From: GCA-002731945 sp913047775
GTDB taxonomy: Bacteria > Pseudomonadota > Alphaproteobacteria > MED-G09
Assembly (NCBI GenBank): GCA_913047775.1
Contig: CAJWUE010000004.1
Coordinates: 1 to 40,288 of the forward strand
Direction: 5' to 3'
Length of the DNA stretch: 40,288 nucleotides
Shown: positions 1 to 8,513 of the stretch, piece by piece
Layout of the letters: every line of letters begins with the position of its first letter
How positions within the stretch are numbered: the first letter of the stretch is position 1
Made by a program: the position numbers and the translations under genes
Notes under the pieces: generated by a model
Seen by the model: only the letters and a program-made list of their open reading frames with translations
The model's database searches: none
What the model was told of the DNA's origin: nothing

Positions 1-839
1 TTTTATTGGCAATAGAAAATAATTGTTATGAGAATATTGGTATAGATTTGGTCGCAATGTGTGTTAACGATCTTATTGTTCAAGGAGCAGAGCCACTATT
101 CTTTTTAGACTATTTCTCAACGGGGTCATTATCAAAAAAGATTGCTAGAAGAGTAATCAAAAGTATTTCAGAAGGATGTGAAGAGGCTAATTGTGCTCTT
201 ATAGGTGGAGAAACTGCCGAAATGCCTGATTTCTATAGTCCTAATCATTTCGATCTTGCTGGTTTCTCTGTTGGAGCTGTGGAAAGAGAAAAGCTTCTAC
301 CAAGAAATGTTGTTAGTGGTGATGTGATCATTGGTATTCCTTCATCAGGGTTGCATTCAAATGGTTACTCTTTAGTAAGAAATGTTATTAAAAATATGAA
401 ATTAGATGTTCATGATAAAACGCCATATGATAATAGCAAAACTTTTTTGGAAGAATTCCTTTCCCCAACAAAAATTTACGTAAAACAGATTTTGCAATTA
501 TTAAAAAATACAGAAGGTGTAAAGGGAATAGCTCATATAACTGGTGGTGGTTTAACTGAAAATATTCCACGTATATTTAAAGGTAAAAATATTACAGCAG
601 AAATTGATGTTTTAACTTGGGAAAAACCTAAGATCTATAAATGGCTTCATAATTCAGGAAATATCAAGGAATCTGAAATGCTTAAAACCTTTAATTACGG
701 AATAGGAATGACTCTTATTGTTGATCAGAAAAAAGATAAAGAAATTATGAATTTTCTATCTAAATATGGTGAAGAATCTTATAAAATCGGAAAGATAGTA
801 GAGAACAAAGGAAATGGTTCAAAGGTTGATTACGTATAA
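1..839 (+). CDS. purM: Phosphoribosylformylglycinamidine cyclo-ligase (AIR synthetase), 5' truncated by window edge
   Basis: This enzyme closes the imidazole ring of aminoimidazole ribonucleotide using ATP, the fifth step of de novo purine synthesis in the cytoplasm. The reading frame is open from the first bases, so the true start lies outside the window; roughly 65-70 N-terminal residues of a usual ~345 are missing. Visible family signatures are GIDLVAMCVNDL, GAEPLFFLDY, GGETAEMPDFY, GIPSSGLHSNGYSL and the C-terminal GGGLTENIPR block. The TTG near base 6 is internal and not a start. purN follows after 10 bases, so the two are probably co-transcribed. Identification is secure. Confidence 0.96.
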   Translation, partial: LLAIENNCYENIGIDLVAMCVNDLIVQGAEPLFFLDYFSTGSLSKKIARRVIKSISEGCEEANCALIGGETAEMPDFYSPNHFDLAGFSVGAVEREKLLPRNVVSGDVIIGIPSSGLHSNGYSLVRNVIKNMKLDVHDKTPYDNSKTFLEEFLSPTKIYVKQILQLLKNTEGVKGIAHITGGGLTENIPRIFKGKNITAEIDVLTWEKPKIYKWLHNSGNIKESEMLKTFNYGIGMTLIVDQKKDKEIMNFLSKYGEESYKIGKIVENKGNGSKVDYV

Positions 840-849
840 ATCTTAACAA

Positions 850-1512
850 ATGAAAGTGGGAATCCTTATATCAGGCCGAGGGTCAAATATGACCAAAATA
901 ATAGACTCTTGTAATAAAGATATTAAATCCGCAAGTGTAGAATTGGTATTATCCAATGAACCGACCGCTAAGGGTCTTAATTATGCTATAAAAAATAATA
1001 TAAAGACAGAAATTGTGAATCATAAAGATTTTGATAACAGAGAACACTTCGATGAAAATCTAAATGATAAATTAATGGAGAATAATATTGAATTCATTTG
1101 TAATGCTGGGTTTATGAGAATACTTGGTGAAAACTTTGTCAATAATTGGTTTAACAAACAACTTAACATACACCCCTCATTATTACCTTCATTTAAAGGT
1201 CTTGATATACATAAAAGAGTGATAAATTCTGGCGCAAGAATATCGGGGTGTACCGTTCATTTGGTAAGAGCGGGAGTAGATGAAGGCCCTATTATAGCCC
1301 AAGCAGCAACCTATGTAAGCCCTTACGATAATGAAAAAACTCTGGAAAAAAAGGTTTTAGAGCTTGAACATATCTTGTATCCCTTTTGCCTGAAATTGTT
1401 CTCCGAAGAAAATATTCTTATTAACGAAGACAAGGTAATATATAACAATCAAGCCGTAAAAGAGTTAGAAGAAATTCAGAAAAGATTTGCTACAAATCTT
1501 CCTAATCAATAG
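850..1512 (+). CDS. purN: Phosphoribosylglycinamide formyltransferase (GART)
   Basis: PurN transfers a formyl group from 10-formyl-THF to GAR, the third step of purine synthesis. The 220-residue protein has the N-terminal SGRGSN phosphate-binding loop, the NIHPSLLPSFKG motif with catalytic Asn and His, and the VDEGPIIAQ motif carrying the catalytic Asp, so it should be active. It starts with ATG 10 bases after purM but has no clear Shine-Dalgarno site. Its last 11 bases overlap the 3' end of convergent ndk. It is slightly longer than the E. coli enzyme (212 residues). Confidence 0.96.
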   Translation: MKVGILISGRGSNMTKIIDSCNKDIKSASVELVLSNEPTAKGLNYAIKNNIKTEIVNHKDFDNREHFDENLNDKLMENNIEFICNAGFMRILGENFVNNWFNKQLNIHPSLLPSFKGLDIHKRVINSGARISGCTVHLVRAGVDEGPIIAQAATYVSPYDNEKTLEKKVLELEHILYPFCLKLFSEENILINEDKVIYNNQAVKELEEIQKRFATNLPNQ

Positions 1513-1930
1513 AAGTTATTTCAGAATTATCAAAAAAAAATTTGATCTCTGATTTTGCAGTTTCTTGAGAATCTGAACCATGAACAGAATTTGCCTCTAC
1601 AGATAAAGCAAACTGCTTCCTAATTGTTCCTTCTTCTGCCTCTTCGGGATTGGTGGCTCCCATTATTTTTCTATTTTTTGTAATAGCGTCTTGTCCCTCT
1701 AGAATCTGAACAACTACAGGACCTGAGGTTATATATTTAACTAAATCTTCAAAAAATGGTTTGTCTAAATGCACGGCGTAAAACTCTCTAGCTTTTGACT
1801 CTGATAATAAAATCCTTTTTTGAGCCACAATACTCAAACCACGTTCCTCAAAACAGCTTATAATTTTTCCAGTGATATTTCTTTTTGTGGCATCGGGTTT
1901 TATTATAGATAAAGTTCTTTCTGTGCTCAT
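1502..1930 (-). CDS. ndk: Nucleoside diphosphate kinase
   Basis: Ndk moves the gamma phosphate of ATP onto other (d)NDPs through a phospho-histidine. At 142 residues it has normal family length. The active-site NSVHGSD motif places the catalytic His at residue 117, and the N-terminal RTLSIIKPDA block is typical. A GAGG ribosome-binding site sits in the end of holC, 5 bases before the ATG, suggesting coupled translation in a pepA-holC-ndk operon. The 3' end overlaps purN on the opposite strand by 11 bases. Confidence 0.97.
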   Translation of the reverse strand: MSTERTLSIIKPDATKRNITGKIISCFEERGLSIVAQKRILLSESKAREFYAVHLDKPFFEDLVKYITSGPVVVQILEGQDAITKNRKIMGATNPEEAEEGTIRKQFALSVEANSVHGSDSQETAKSEIKFFFDNSEITSID

Positions 1931-1932
1931 TC

Positions 1933-2388
1933 TTACCTCATAAAATTGTTTTTTATCCAGTTTCCTTTTTTTTGTTCATAAAGTTCGATTTTCTCTTTAG
2001 AATTTTCTAATAAAAAGTAGTACTCTTTTAATCTATCAAACGAACTATTATCATCATGATCAAAAATATATATACATCTTTTCCAATTTTTTGATTTTTT
2101 TACTAATGCTCCCTCGGGAGAAAAAATTATTTGCGATTTATTCGGATTTTCTTCTCTTGTAGTAAGATAAATCGGGCTATCATTACTTAAATTATCTCTT
2201 TCTATACTATGGGGTAGAAACGACTCTGGTTTCTTTGACCATAACATAATGCTAATATCTTTCAGAGCTTCCTTGGTTTCAAAGATTACAACAGAATTCA
2301 AGTTCTTTTCTAAAGCTTTTTGGACGAGAACATAAAATGTTTCATCTACCCTAAAATTGCTTGTTTTATAAAATGCAAATTCTGTCAA
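1933..2388 (-). CDS. holC: DNA polymerase III chi subunit
   Basis: Chi belongs to the clamp-loader complex and contacts single-strand binding protein at the replication fork. The 151-residue product has the family pattern: an N-terminal FYKTS-like strand, and an LWSKKPESFLPH motif near residue 50-60. The family is poorly conserved, so the call also leans on position: in alphaproteobacteria holC regularly lies between pepA and ndk, as here. It starts at TTG directly after the pepA stop codon, with only a weak GAG upstream, so expression probably depends on coupling to pepA. Confidence 0.85.
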   Translation of the reverse strand: MTEFAFYKTSNFRVDETFYVLVQKALEKNLNSVVIFETKEALKDISIMLWSKKPESFLPHSIERDNLSNDSPIYLTTREENPNKSQIIFSPEGALVKKSKNWKRCIYIFDHDDNSSFDRLKEYYFLLENSKEKIELYEQKKGNWIKNNFMR

Positions 2389-3855
2389 TTATGACTCAAA
2401 ATTTTGATTAATTAAGGTATCTAAAAGGTGAACTCCAAAACCAGTAGCCCAGCTGGTATTAATAGAGTTTTTTGGCATTCCTGTTGCCGTTCCCGCAATA
2501 TCTATGTGTGTCCAAGGAACCTCATTAACAAAACGTTTTAAAAATTGGGCAGCAGTAATAGATCCAGCTCTACCGCTTCCAATATTCTTCATATCTGCGA
2601 ATTGGGAATCAATCAATCTGTCATAAGACTCATCTAAGGGCAATTGCCAAACTCTATCACCACTAACTTGACCTGCTTTATAAATTTTATCCGCCAATTT
2701 ATCATTATTGCTAAAAATTCCAGATATGACATTTCCCAAAGAGACTAGTATCGCTCCTGTCAAAGTAGCAAGATCTACGATAAACTCGGGTTTGAATCTT
2801 TTTTGTGTATACCATAACGCATCCGCTAGAACTAATCTTCCCTCTGCATCTGTGTTTTGAATCTCTATCGTTTGTCCTGACATAGACTTTACAATATCTC
2901 CTGGTTTTTGAGCTTTTCCATCAGGCATATTTTCAACTAAGCCTACTACTCCAACAACATTTGCCTTGGCCTTCCTGAGTGCAAGAGATTTCATCAAGCC
3001 AACTACAGCAGCAGACCCACCCATATCGCCTATCATCTCTTCCATTTTAGATCCAGGTTTTAAGGAAATTCCACCAGAATCAAAACAAACTCCTTTCCCA
3101 ACAAAGCACAGAGGTTTAGTTTTTTTATTTTTTAATCCATTCCATTTCATTACTACCAACTGGCTTTCATGTTGACTCCCTAAACCAACCCCTAGGAGGG
3201 AATTCATTCCCAAACTTTTCATTTTTTGTTCTCCTAGAACCTCGACAATTATTCCTAACTTTCTTAACTCAAGAATCCTTCTGCTATACTCTTTAGGATA
3301 AAGGATATTGCTTGGTTCATTCACTAAATCACGAGCAAGGAATACACCCTTAGATATTGCAGAATATCTTTGAAAAAGTTTATTTAACTCATTGTAATTA
3401 TTAGAAATTATATCAATGGAAGGGAGAGTGGTTTTATCTTTCTTTTTGGTTTTATACTTGTTGAATTTATAAGAACCCAATAAACTTCCATAAGCCATAC
3501 GAAGAAGGGAATCTTGTTTCTTTATTGCACTATCGTATATTATCGAAACTCTTGACTTACTTTCTCCTAAAGATAATTGAGTTATTTTTCCACCTAAAAG
3601 ATCAAAATCACGTAAGGATAATTTGTTTAGTGTGCCGGTTCCCATTATAATTACTTTATTAAAATTAGGATCATTTGGATCTAATATCTCTAAAGTCTGC
3701 ATCTTCTTAAAACTAAATTTAGCGTTTAAAACTGCTTTATTTAACTGTGAGACAAGCTCCTTTCTCAAATTAAAACCTTTAAAAATGTTCTTTGAAAGAA
3801 CAAGGATTAAAGCTCCTTTTGATTGAGATAACTTTGGTAAAAATTTTATTTTCAT
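2389..3855 (-). CDS. pepA: Leucyl aminopeptidase, M17 family
   Basis: PepA is a cytosolic two-metal aminopeptidase that releases N-terminal residues from peptides. The catalytic half carries GKGVCFDSGGISLKP (metal-binding Asp) and the family signature NTDAEGRLVLADAL. I start it at the ATG at 3855, giving 488 residues, because a GGAGG ribosome-binding site lies 5 bases before it. A longer frame from TTG at 3867 would make that ribosome-binding site part of the coding sequence. It leads an operon with holC and ndk and is divergent from lptF. Confidence 0.96.
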   Translation of the reverse strand: MKIKFLPKLSQSKGALILVLSKNIFKGFNLRKELVSQLNKAVLNAKFSFKKMQTLEILDPNDPNFNKVIIMGTGTLNKLSLRDFDLLGGKITQLSLGESKSRVSIIYDSAIKKQDSLLRMAYGSLLGSYKFNKYKTKKKDKTTLPSIDIISNNYNELNKLFQRYSAISKGVFLARDLVNEPSNILYPKEYSRRILELRKLGIIVEVLGEQKMKSLGMNSLLGVGLGSQHESQLVVMKWNGLKNKKTKPLCFVGKGVCFDSGGISLKPGSKMEEMIGDMGGSAAVVGLMKSLALRKAKANVVGVVGLVENMPDGKAQKPGDIVKSMSGQTIEIQNTDAEGRLVLADALWYTQKRFKPEFIVDLATLTGAILVSLGNVISGIFSNNDKLADKIYKAGQVSGDRVWQLPLDESYDRLIDSQFADMKNIGSGRAGSITAAQFLKRFVNEVPWTHIDIAGTATGMPKNSINTSWATGFGVHLLDTLINQNFES

Positions 3856-3919
3856 GTAATCCTCCAAAAAAATACTGTGATTATGATCTTATTACTCCTT
3901 TAGAGTTTATCTTTTAGTG

Positions 3920-3925
3920 TATAAT
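3920..3925 (+). promoter_or_regulatory. Candidate -10 box for the lptF operon
   Basis: A perfect TATAAT ends nine bases before the ATG of lptF at 3935. Transcription would begin about 3931-3933, leaving almost no leader; there is no Shine-Dalgarno site before this ATG. No convincing -35 box is visible at 17 bases. In AT-rich DNA such hexamers also arise by chance, so this is a prediction. Confidence 0.4.
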
Positions 3926-3934
3926 CTAACTAAA

Positions 3935-5047
3935 ATGGCAAGTATAGATAAATATATAATAAAAAAACTTATAATTTCACTGGGTTTTGTTTGCCTTGGA
4001 ATGCTTTCTTTGGCTTGGTTAATCCAAATCCTCAAAATGCTTGATGAGGCAATCATTAGAGGCGCAGATATATTAACCTTTTTAAAACTTACATTAAGTG
4101 TGATTCCTAATATTTTAACCCAGATATTGCCTTTGTCTGTATTTATCGCGACAACATTTGTTCTGATTAATTTAGCAAGGGAGAATGAAACTATAATTCT
4201 AATAACTTCTGGGATAAAAGCTAATAGAATTTTTAGACCTTTTTTATATTTTGGTGTTCTTTCTACAGTACTGTTAACTTTATTTTCTCTATTTCTTGCG
4301 CCTGCAGGAATGAGATACGCAAAGCACAAAATGTTTCAGTTAAAAAATGACCTTTCTTCGACAATTATTAGAGATAGTCTTTTCTCAATGCCTGCTAGAG
4401 GATTAACTGTGTATGCGCAGAGAAAAGATAATGATAACTCTATTTATGGTATTTTAGTTCATGATAATAGAAATTCTTCAAATCCAGTAACTTATACTGC
4501 TAAAAAAGGCTATTTTCTAAACGAAAATAATTCCCCTAAATTAATTTTGATCGACGGATCTATCCAACACAGAGATCTATCAAATCCAGAAACTGGTTTA
4601 ACAATAGTTACATTTGAAAGAAACGAATATTTATTTTCTGAGTTTTTACCTGAAGATATAAATTTTAATTTAGATAGCAGTCAAAGATTTTTACATGAAC
4701 TATTTAACCCAAAGAAAGATGATATTTATGCTCAAAACAGACTAAACGTCCTCTGGGCGGTTGGTCATCATAAAATCTCACAATTACTGCACCCGATTAC
4801 TTTAATTTTGTTATCTTTTGTATTTCTAATAGGTAGGACATTTGAAAAAAATGAAAAAAATAATTCCGTTCTTTACATTGTCTCTTTAGCTTTCATATTT
4901 CAACTCATAGATTTTTTCCTTTTGGGGTTAGCACAAAATGGTGTGCTTTGGGTCGTTATGCTGTATTTTCTACCATTAATATCTTTAGTTATTGTTTTGT
5001 CTTATTCATTTAAAAATAATCTAATGAATTTATTAAGGTCTAATTAA
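3935..5047 (+). CDS. lptF: LPS export ABC transporter permease LptF
   Basis: LptF pairs with LptG in the inner membrane to extract lipopolysaccharide and feed it to the periplasmic bridge towards LptD. The product (about 370 residues from this ATG) has the YjgP/YjgQ layout: a first membrane helix after the IDKYIIKKL start, two further helices before residue 120, a periplasmic domain, and three C-terminal helices. A GTG start at 3917 is possible, but it would place a consensus -10 box inside the gene, so I prefer ATG 3935. The stop overlaps the lptG start by one base. Confidence 0.93.
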   Translation: MASIDKYIIKKLIISLGFVCLGMLSLAWLIQILKMLDEAIIRGADILTFLKLTLSVIPNILTQILPLSVFIATTFVLINLARENETIILITSGIKANRIFRPFLYFGVLSTVLLTLFSLFLAPAGMRYAKHKMFQLKNDLSSTIIRDSLFSMPARGLTVYAQRKDNDNSIYGILVHDNRNSSNPVTYTAKKGYFLNENNSPKLILIDGSIQHRDLSNPETGLTIVTFERNEYLFSEFLPEDINFNLDSSQRFLHELFNPKKDDIYAQNRLNVLWAVGHHKISQLLHPITLILLSFVFLIGRTFEKNEKNNSVLYIVSLAFIFQLIDFFLLGLAQNGVLWVVMLYFLPLISLVIVLSYSFKNNLMNLLRSN

Positions 5048-6147
5048 TGAAGCTAACAAAAACATTATCTCTCTATTTTTCTAAGAAATTCTTTATATCA
5101 TTGGCTGTTTCATTAGCTATATCAATGTTGGTTGTTTTATTGATAGACTCTGCTGAATTAGCAAGAAGAATCTCAAAAGTTGGTGAAGGAGATTTTTTGT
5201 TAGCTTCTAAGTTAGCTTTGTTAAAACTTCCAGAAATGTTATTAGAGGTACTTCCTTTTATAATTTTATTTGGTTCATTAGGAACATTTTTTCTTCTGGC
5301 AAGGAGTTCGGAATTAATTATAGTTCGAGTAAGTGGTCTCTCGATATGGCAATTTCTATTACCTATAATTATTATTGTTTTAACATTAGGTTTTATCATA
5401 ATTTTTTTTATACAGCCCTTCATTGCCTCCTCTACTGAAAGATTTAAAGAATTGGAAGCAAAATTTATTCGAGGACAAGAAAATCTAATCACTTTATCTG
5501 AGAATGGATTGTGGTTAAAAGAAGAAGGAGAAAATAATAATGACTATTATATAATCCATGCTCTTGGTTTAGGTGATCAAGGAAATAATCTTGAGAATGT
5601 GATATTTTTCCATCATGATAATCAAGGAAGACTTCTTAAAAGAATAGATACAGACAAAGCAATACTTGATAATGGAAAATGGGAGCTTAGTGATGTATGG
5701 ATTCAAAAAAACAAGCAGCCATCTTCTTTTTCTAAGTCACTCTTGATATCCACTAATTTATCACCCGACCAGATTCAAGAAAATTTTTCTCCACCAGAAA
5801 CTTTCTCTATTTGGAAATTACCAAAATTTATCAACATAACTGAGAACGCCGGTTTTTCTTCATTAAGACATAAAACTAGATTATATATTCTAATAGCATT
5901 CCCTTTTTTTCTTGCATCAATGGTTCTTGCTGCAGCGCCATTTTCTATTAATTTTCTAAGGACAGGTAAGATAAATTATTTATTATTGGGAGGTTTAATC
6001 ACAGGGTTCGTAATTTATACCTTCTCAAATGTAGTAGAAGCATTTGGTGCTTCCGGAGCTATTAATCCAATATTGTCAGCCTGGTTACCTCCCATTATTG
6101 CTATATTAACTGGTATTACTGCTTTGTTATTCACTGAAGAGAGTTAA
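5047..6147 (+). CDS. lptG: LPS export ABC transporter permease LptG
   Basis: This is the second permease subunit of the LptB2FG lipopolysaccharide exporter. Its 366 residues show the same architecture as LptF: N-terminal membrane helices (about residues 12-35, 60-85, 98-120), a periplasmic beta domain, and C-terminal helices from about residue 275. The start codon overlaps the lptF stop in a TAATG junction, the classic sign of translational coupling. The LptB ATPase and LptA/C are not in this window. Confidence 0.93.
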   Translation: MKLTKTLSLYFSKKFFISLAVSLAISMLVVLLIDSAELARRISKVGEGDFLLASKLALLKLPEMLLEVLPFIILFGSLGTFFLLARSSELIIVRVSGLSIWQFLLPIIIIVLTLGFIIIFFIQPFIASSTERFKELEAKFIRGQENLITLSENGLWLKEEGENNNDYYIIHALGLGDQGNNLENVIFFHHDNQGRLLKRIDTDKAILDNGKWELSDVWIQKNKQPSSFSKSLLISTNLSPDQIQENFSPPETFSIWKLPKFINITENAGFSSLRHKTRLYILIAFPFFLASMVLAAAPFSINFLRTGKINYLLLGGLITGFVIYTFSNVVEAFGASGAINPILSAWLPPIIAILTGITALLFTEES

Positions 6148-6151
6148 AAAT

Positions 6152-8503
6152 TTGATCAGAGCTCTATTAAAAATATCCTTATTGATATTATTTCTTTCTC
6201 AATATTCATCACTAATTAAAGCTCAAGAAAATATTTTAGAGGCTGATAAGATTGAATATATCAATAAAGATGGGAAAGTTTTTGCAAAGGGTTCTGTTCT
6301 CCTAATAAGAGAAGGGTACAAACTAGAAGCCGATGAAGTTGCCTTTGATCCATCTAAGAATATTATAGAAGCTGTTGGGAAAATACGTATTGAAGAAAGT
6401 AATGGCAATATTATCACCGCTTCAAGGATTAAACTCTCTGCAGACTTAAGTGATGGATTAATTGAGCTACCAAGAATTACAACAAAAGATGGGACATCAT
6501 TGTCTTCTGCGTACGCTATTAGAAGCAATAATAAGGCTACTATTCTTAGAAAAGGAATATTTAGCCCTTGTAAAGCTTGCAAAAATGAAAATAAAAGAAT
6601 TTCTTGGCAAGTTAAAGCTAATCGAATTATCCACGATGAAGAAAATGGAAACATTATTTATGAAGGGGCTCGCTTTGAACTTTTTGGTGTTCCAATCTTT
6701 TATGTACCAATTGCGGGCCATCCTAGTCCTGAAGTAAAAAGAAGATCAGGCTTTTTAGCTCCTTCCTTAACAAGCTCAGGAGATTTAGGAGTTGTTTTAA
6801 AGACACCTTATTTTATAAATCTTGCTCAAAATTATGATCTAACAATAACCCCCTGGTTAGTTACTAAAGGCGCTCTTATAGTTGAAGGTGAATGGCGTCA
6901 AAAATTTAAAAACGGTGAAATTAATTTTTATGGAATAGGCGCTTCGTTAAGTGATGGCTTTAAATCAAAAACGGTAAACGTTAATAATGATTGGCTTTCT
7001 GTAATCAATTCTCCATTTAATTCAGATGAAGAACTAAGTAAATTAGGTAAAAAACTTGCATATACCTATGATGATAATAATCATTCAATATCAAATGTAG
7101 AAGTTACAAATATAGATGATGGAAGACCTTCATCGATATCTGATGCAATTGGATATGATTTTAGAGGTTCGTTGAGTACGTATGGAAAATTCATTCTAAA
7201 TGATTGGGATATTAATTTTAATGGCACTTTTGTTTCTGATGATACATTTCTTAGAAGATTCAACTTAAGTGATAATACATCTTTAATATCAAAGTTATCA
7301 TTTTCTAAACATTGGTCAACAATGAAAGTTCTTGTTGAAGCAACACACTTTTCTCTTCTTCTTCCAGAAGTAAATGGGTCTGAACCATTAATTCTTCCTA
7401 GTGTAAACTTCAATTGGAGTCCTAAAACTAAAATATTAGGCGGGGATATAGAGTTAGATCTTAATTTTCTAAATATTTACAGAAGAACAGATGGAAACAC
7501 TCAACGTTTATCATTAAACGGAATTTGGAATAAAAAATATATATTTGAATCAGGAAGTCTGCTGAAATTTAAGGTTGATTTGAGGGGTGATATTTATAGA
7601 ACAACAAAAAGGTGGATACCAAATAATTCTTCTAGGTTATTGTCCTCAAATCCCTTTGGTAAGGAAATATCAATTGCAAGATTTTTGCCTACTATTTCTG
7701 CAGAATGGTCCATGCCTTTATTATCAACTAAAAGCTCAACTATATTAGAACCTATTATAAATGTTTCATTAGCCACTAACGATCGTGAGTACACAAAAAT
7801 ACCTAACGAAGATGGTTTAGCTTTTGAATTAAATTCCACTAATATTTTTCTTTCAAATAGAATTCAAGGGTATGACAGATGGGAAAGTGGAAACAGGCTC
7901 AACTATGGATTTAGACTTTCTCATTATTGGGGTGAAAGCAGTGCAATCACTGCTATGGTTGGACAAAGTTATAGATTTTCGGATTTACAATTTGCCGAAA
8001 AAGGGAACGGTATAGAAAAACACTTATCAGATCTTGTTTTTGACTTTTTATACAAACCTAATATGAATATAGCCATTTCATATAGAGGTAGAGTAGATGA
8101 GAAGGATTTTAATTTAATTCGCTCTGAATTCGACATCCAAGGTAATTTTAAAAATTGGGGATTTAGAGCTGGTCATGCTCATTTTGATAATGAAGAAAGT
8201 TATCAATTTACAGAACAAAAAGAGGTTAGATTAGCCAGCTTTGTAAACATAAATAATAATTGGTTTATTCAAGGTGCTATAAGATATGATATAGAATCAA
8301 AAAACTCATTAAGAAATAGATTATCTGTTGTATATGTTGATGATTGTATATCTTTTGAGTTAGGATTTAGGAGAAAATTTGCTAAATATAGAGATCTTGA
8401 ACCATCTAATTCTTTTATGGTAAAATTAAATGTTTTCACTTTTGGCGGGGGAACCATTGATAGCTCCGAAAGATTAAGAAAGTTATGGGAAAGAGTTGAA
8501 TAA
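6152..8503 (+). CDS. lptD: LPS-assembly outer membrane protein LptD
   Basis: LptD is the outer-membrane barrel that inserts lipopolysaccharide into the outer leaflet. The 783-residue protein begins with a signal peptide (hydrophobic stretch residues 7-19, cleavage probably after the KAQ around 25), then an OstA/LptA-like beta-jellyroll with EADKIEY and ASRIKLSADL, then the barrel domain. A SPCKAC motif (Cys140, Cys143) and a DDC motif (Cys732) near the C-terminus are the only cysteines I see; they probably form the disulfides that lock the plug. Translation starts at TTG four bases after lptG. Confidence 0.95.
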   Translation: MIRALLKISLLILFLSQYSSLIKAQENILEADKIEYINKDGKVFAKGSVLLIREGYKLEADEVAFDPSKNIIEAVGKIRIEESNGNIITASRIKLSADLSDGLIELPRITTKDGTSLSSAYAIRSNNKATILRKGIFSPCKACKNENKRISWQVKANRIIHDEENGNIIYEGARFELFGVPIFYVPIAGHPSPEVKRRSGFLAPSLTSSGDLGVVLKTPYFINLAQNYDLTITPWLVTKGALIVEGEWRQKFKNGEINFYGIGASLSDGFKSKTVNVNNDWLSVINSPFNSDEELSKLGKKLAYTYDDNNHSISNVEVTNIDDGRPSSISDAIGYDFRGSLSTYGKFILNDWDINFNGTFVSDDTFLRRFNLSDNTSLISKLSFSKHWSTMKVLVEATHFSLLLPEVNGSEPLILPSVNFNWSPKTKILGGDIELDLNFLNIYRRTDGNTQRLSLNGIWNKKYIFESGSLLKFKVDLRGDIYRTTKRWIPNNSSRLLSSNPFGKEISIARFLPTISAEWSMPLLSTKSSTILEPIINVSLATNDREYTKIPNEDGLAFELNSTNIFLSNRIQGYDRWESGNRLNYGFRLSHYWGESSAITAMVGQSYRFSDLQFAEKGNGIEKHLSDLVFDFLYKPNMNIAISYRGRVDEKDFNLIRSEFDIQGNFKNWGFRAGHAHFDNEESYQFTEQKEVRLASFVNINNNWFIQGAIRYDIESKNSLRNRLSVVYVDDCISFELGFRRKFAKYRDLEPSNSFMVKLNVFTFGGGTIDSSERLRKLWERVE

Positions 8504-8513
8504 AGGAAGAAAA

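Noticed and set aside
3907..4329. Open frame antisense to lptF
   Set aside because: It mirrors the lptF codon pattern; no recognisable domain.
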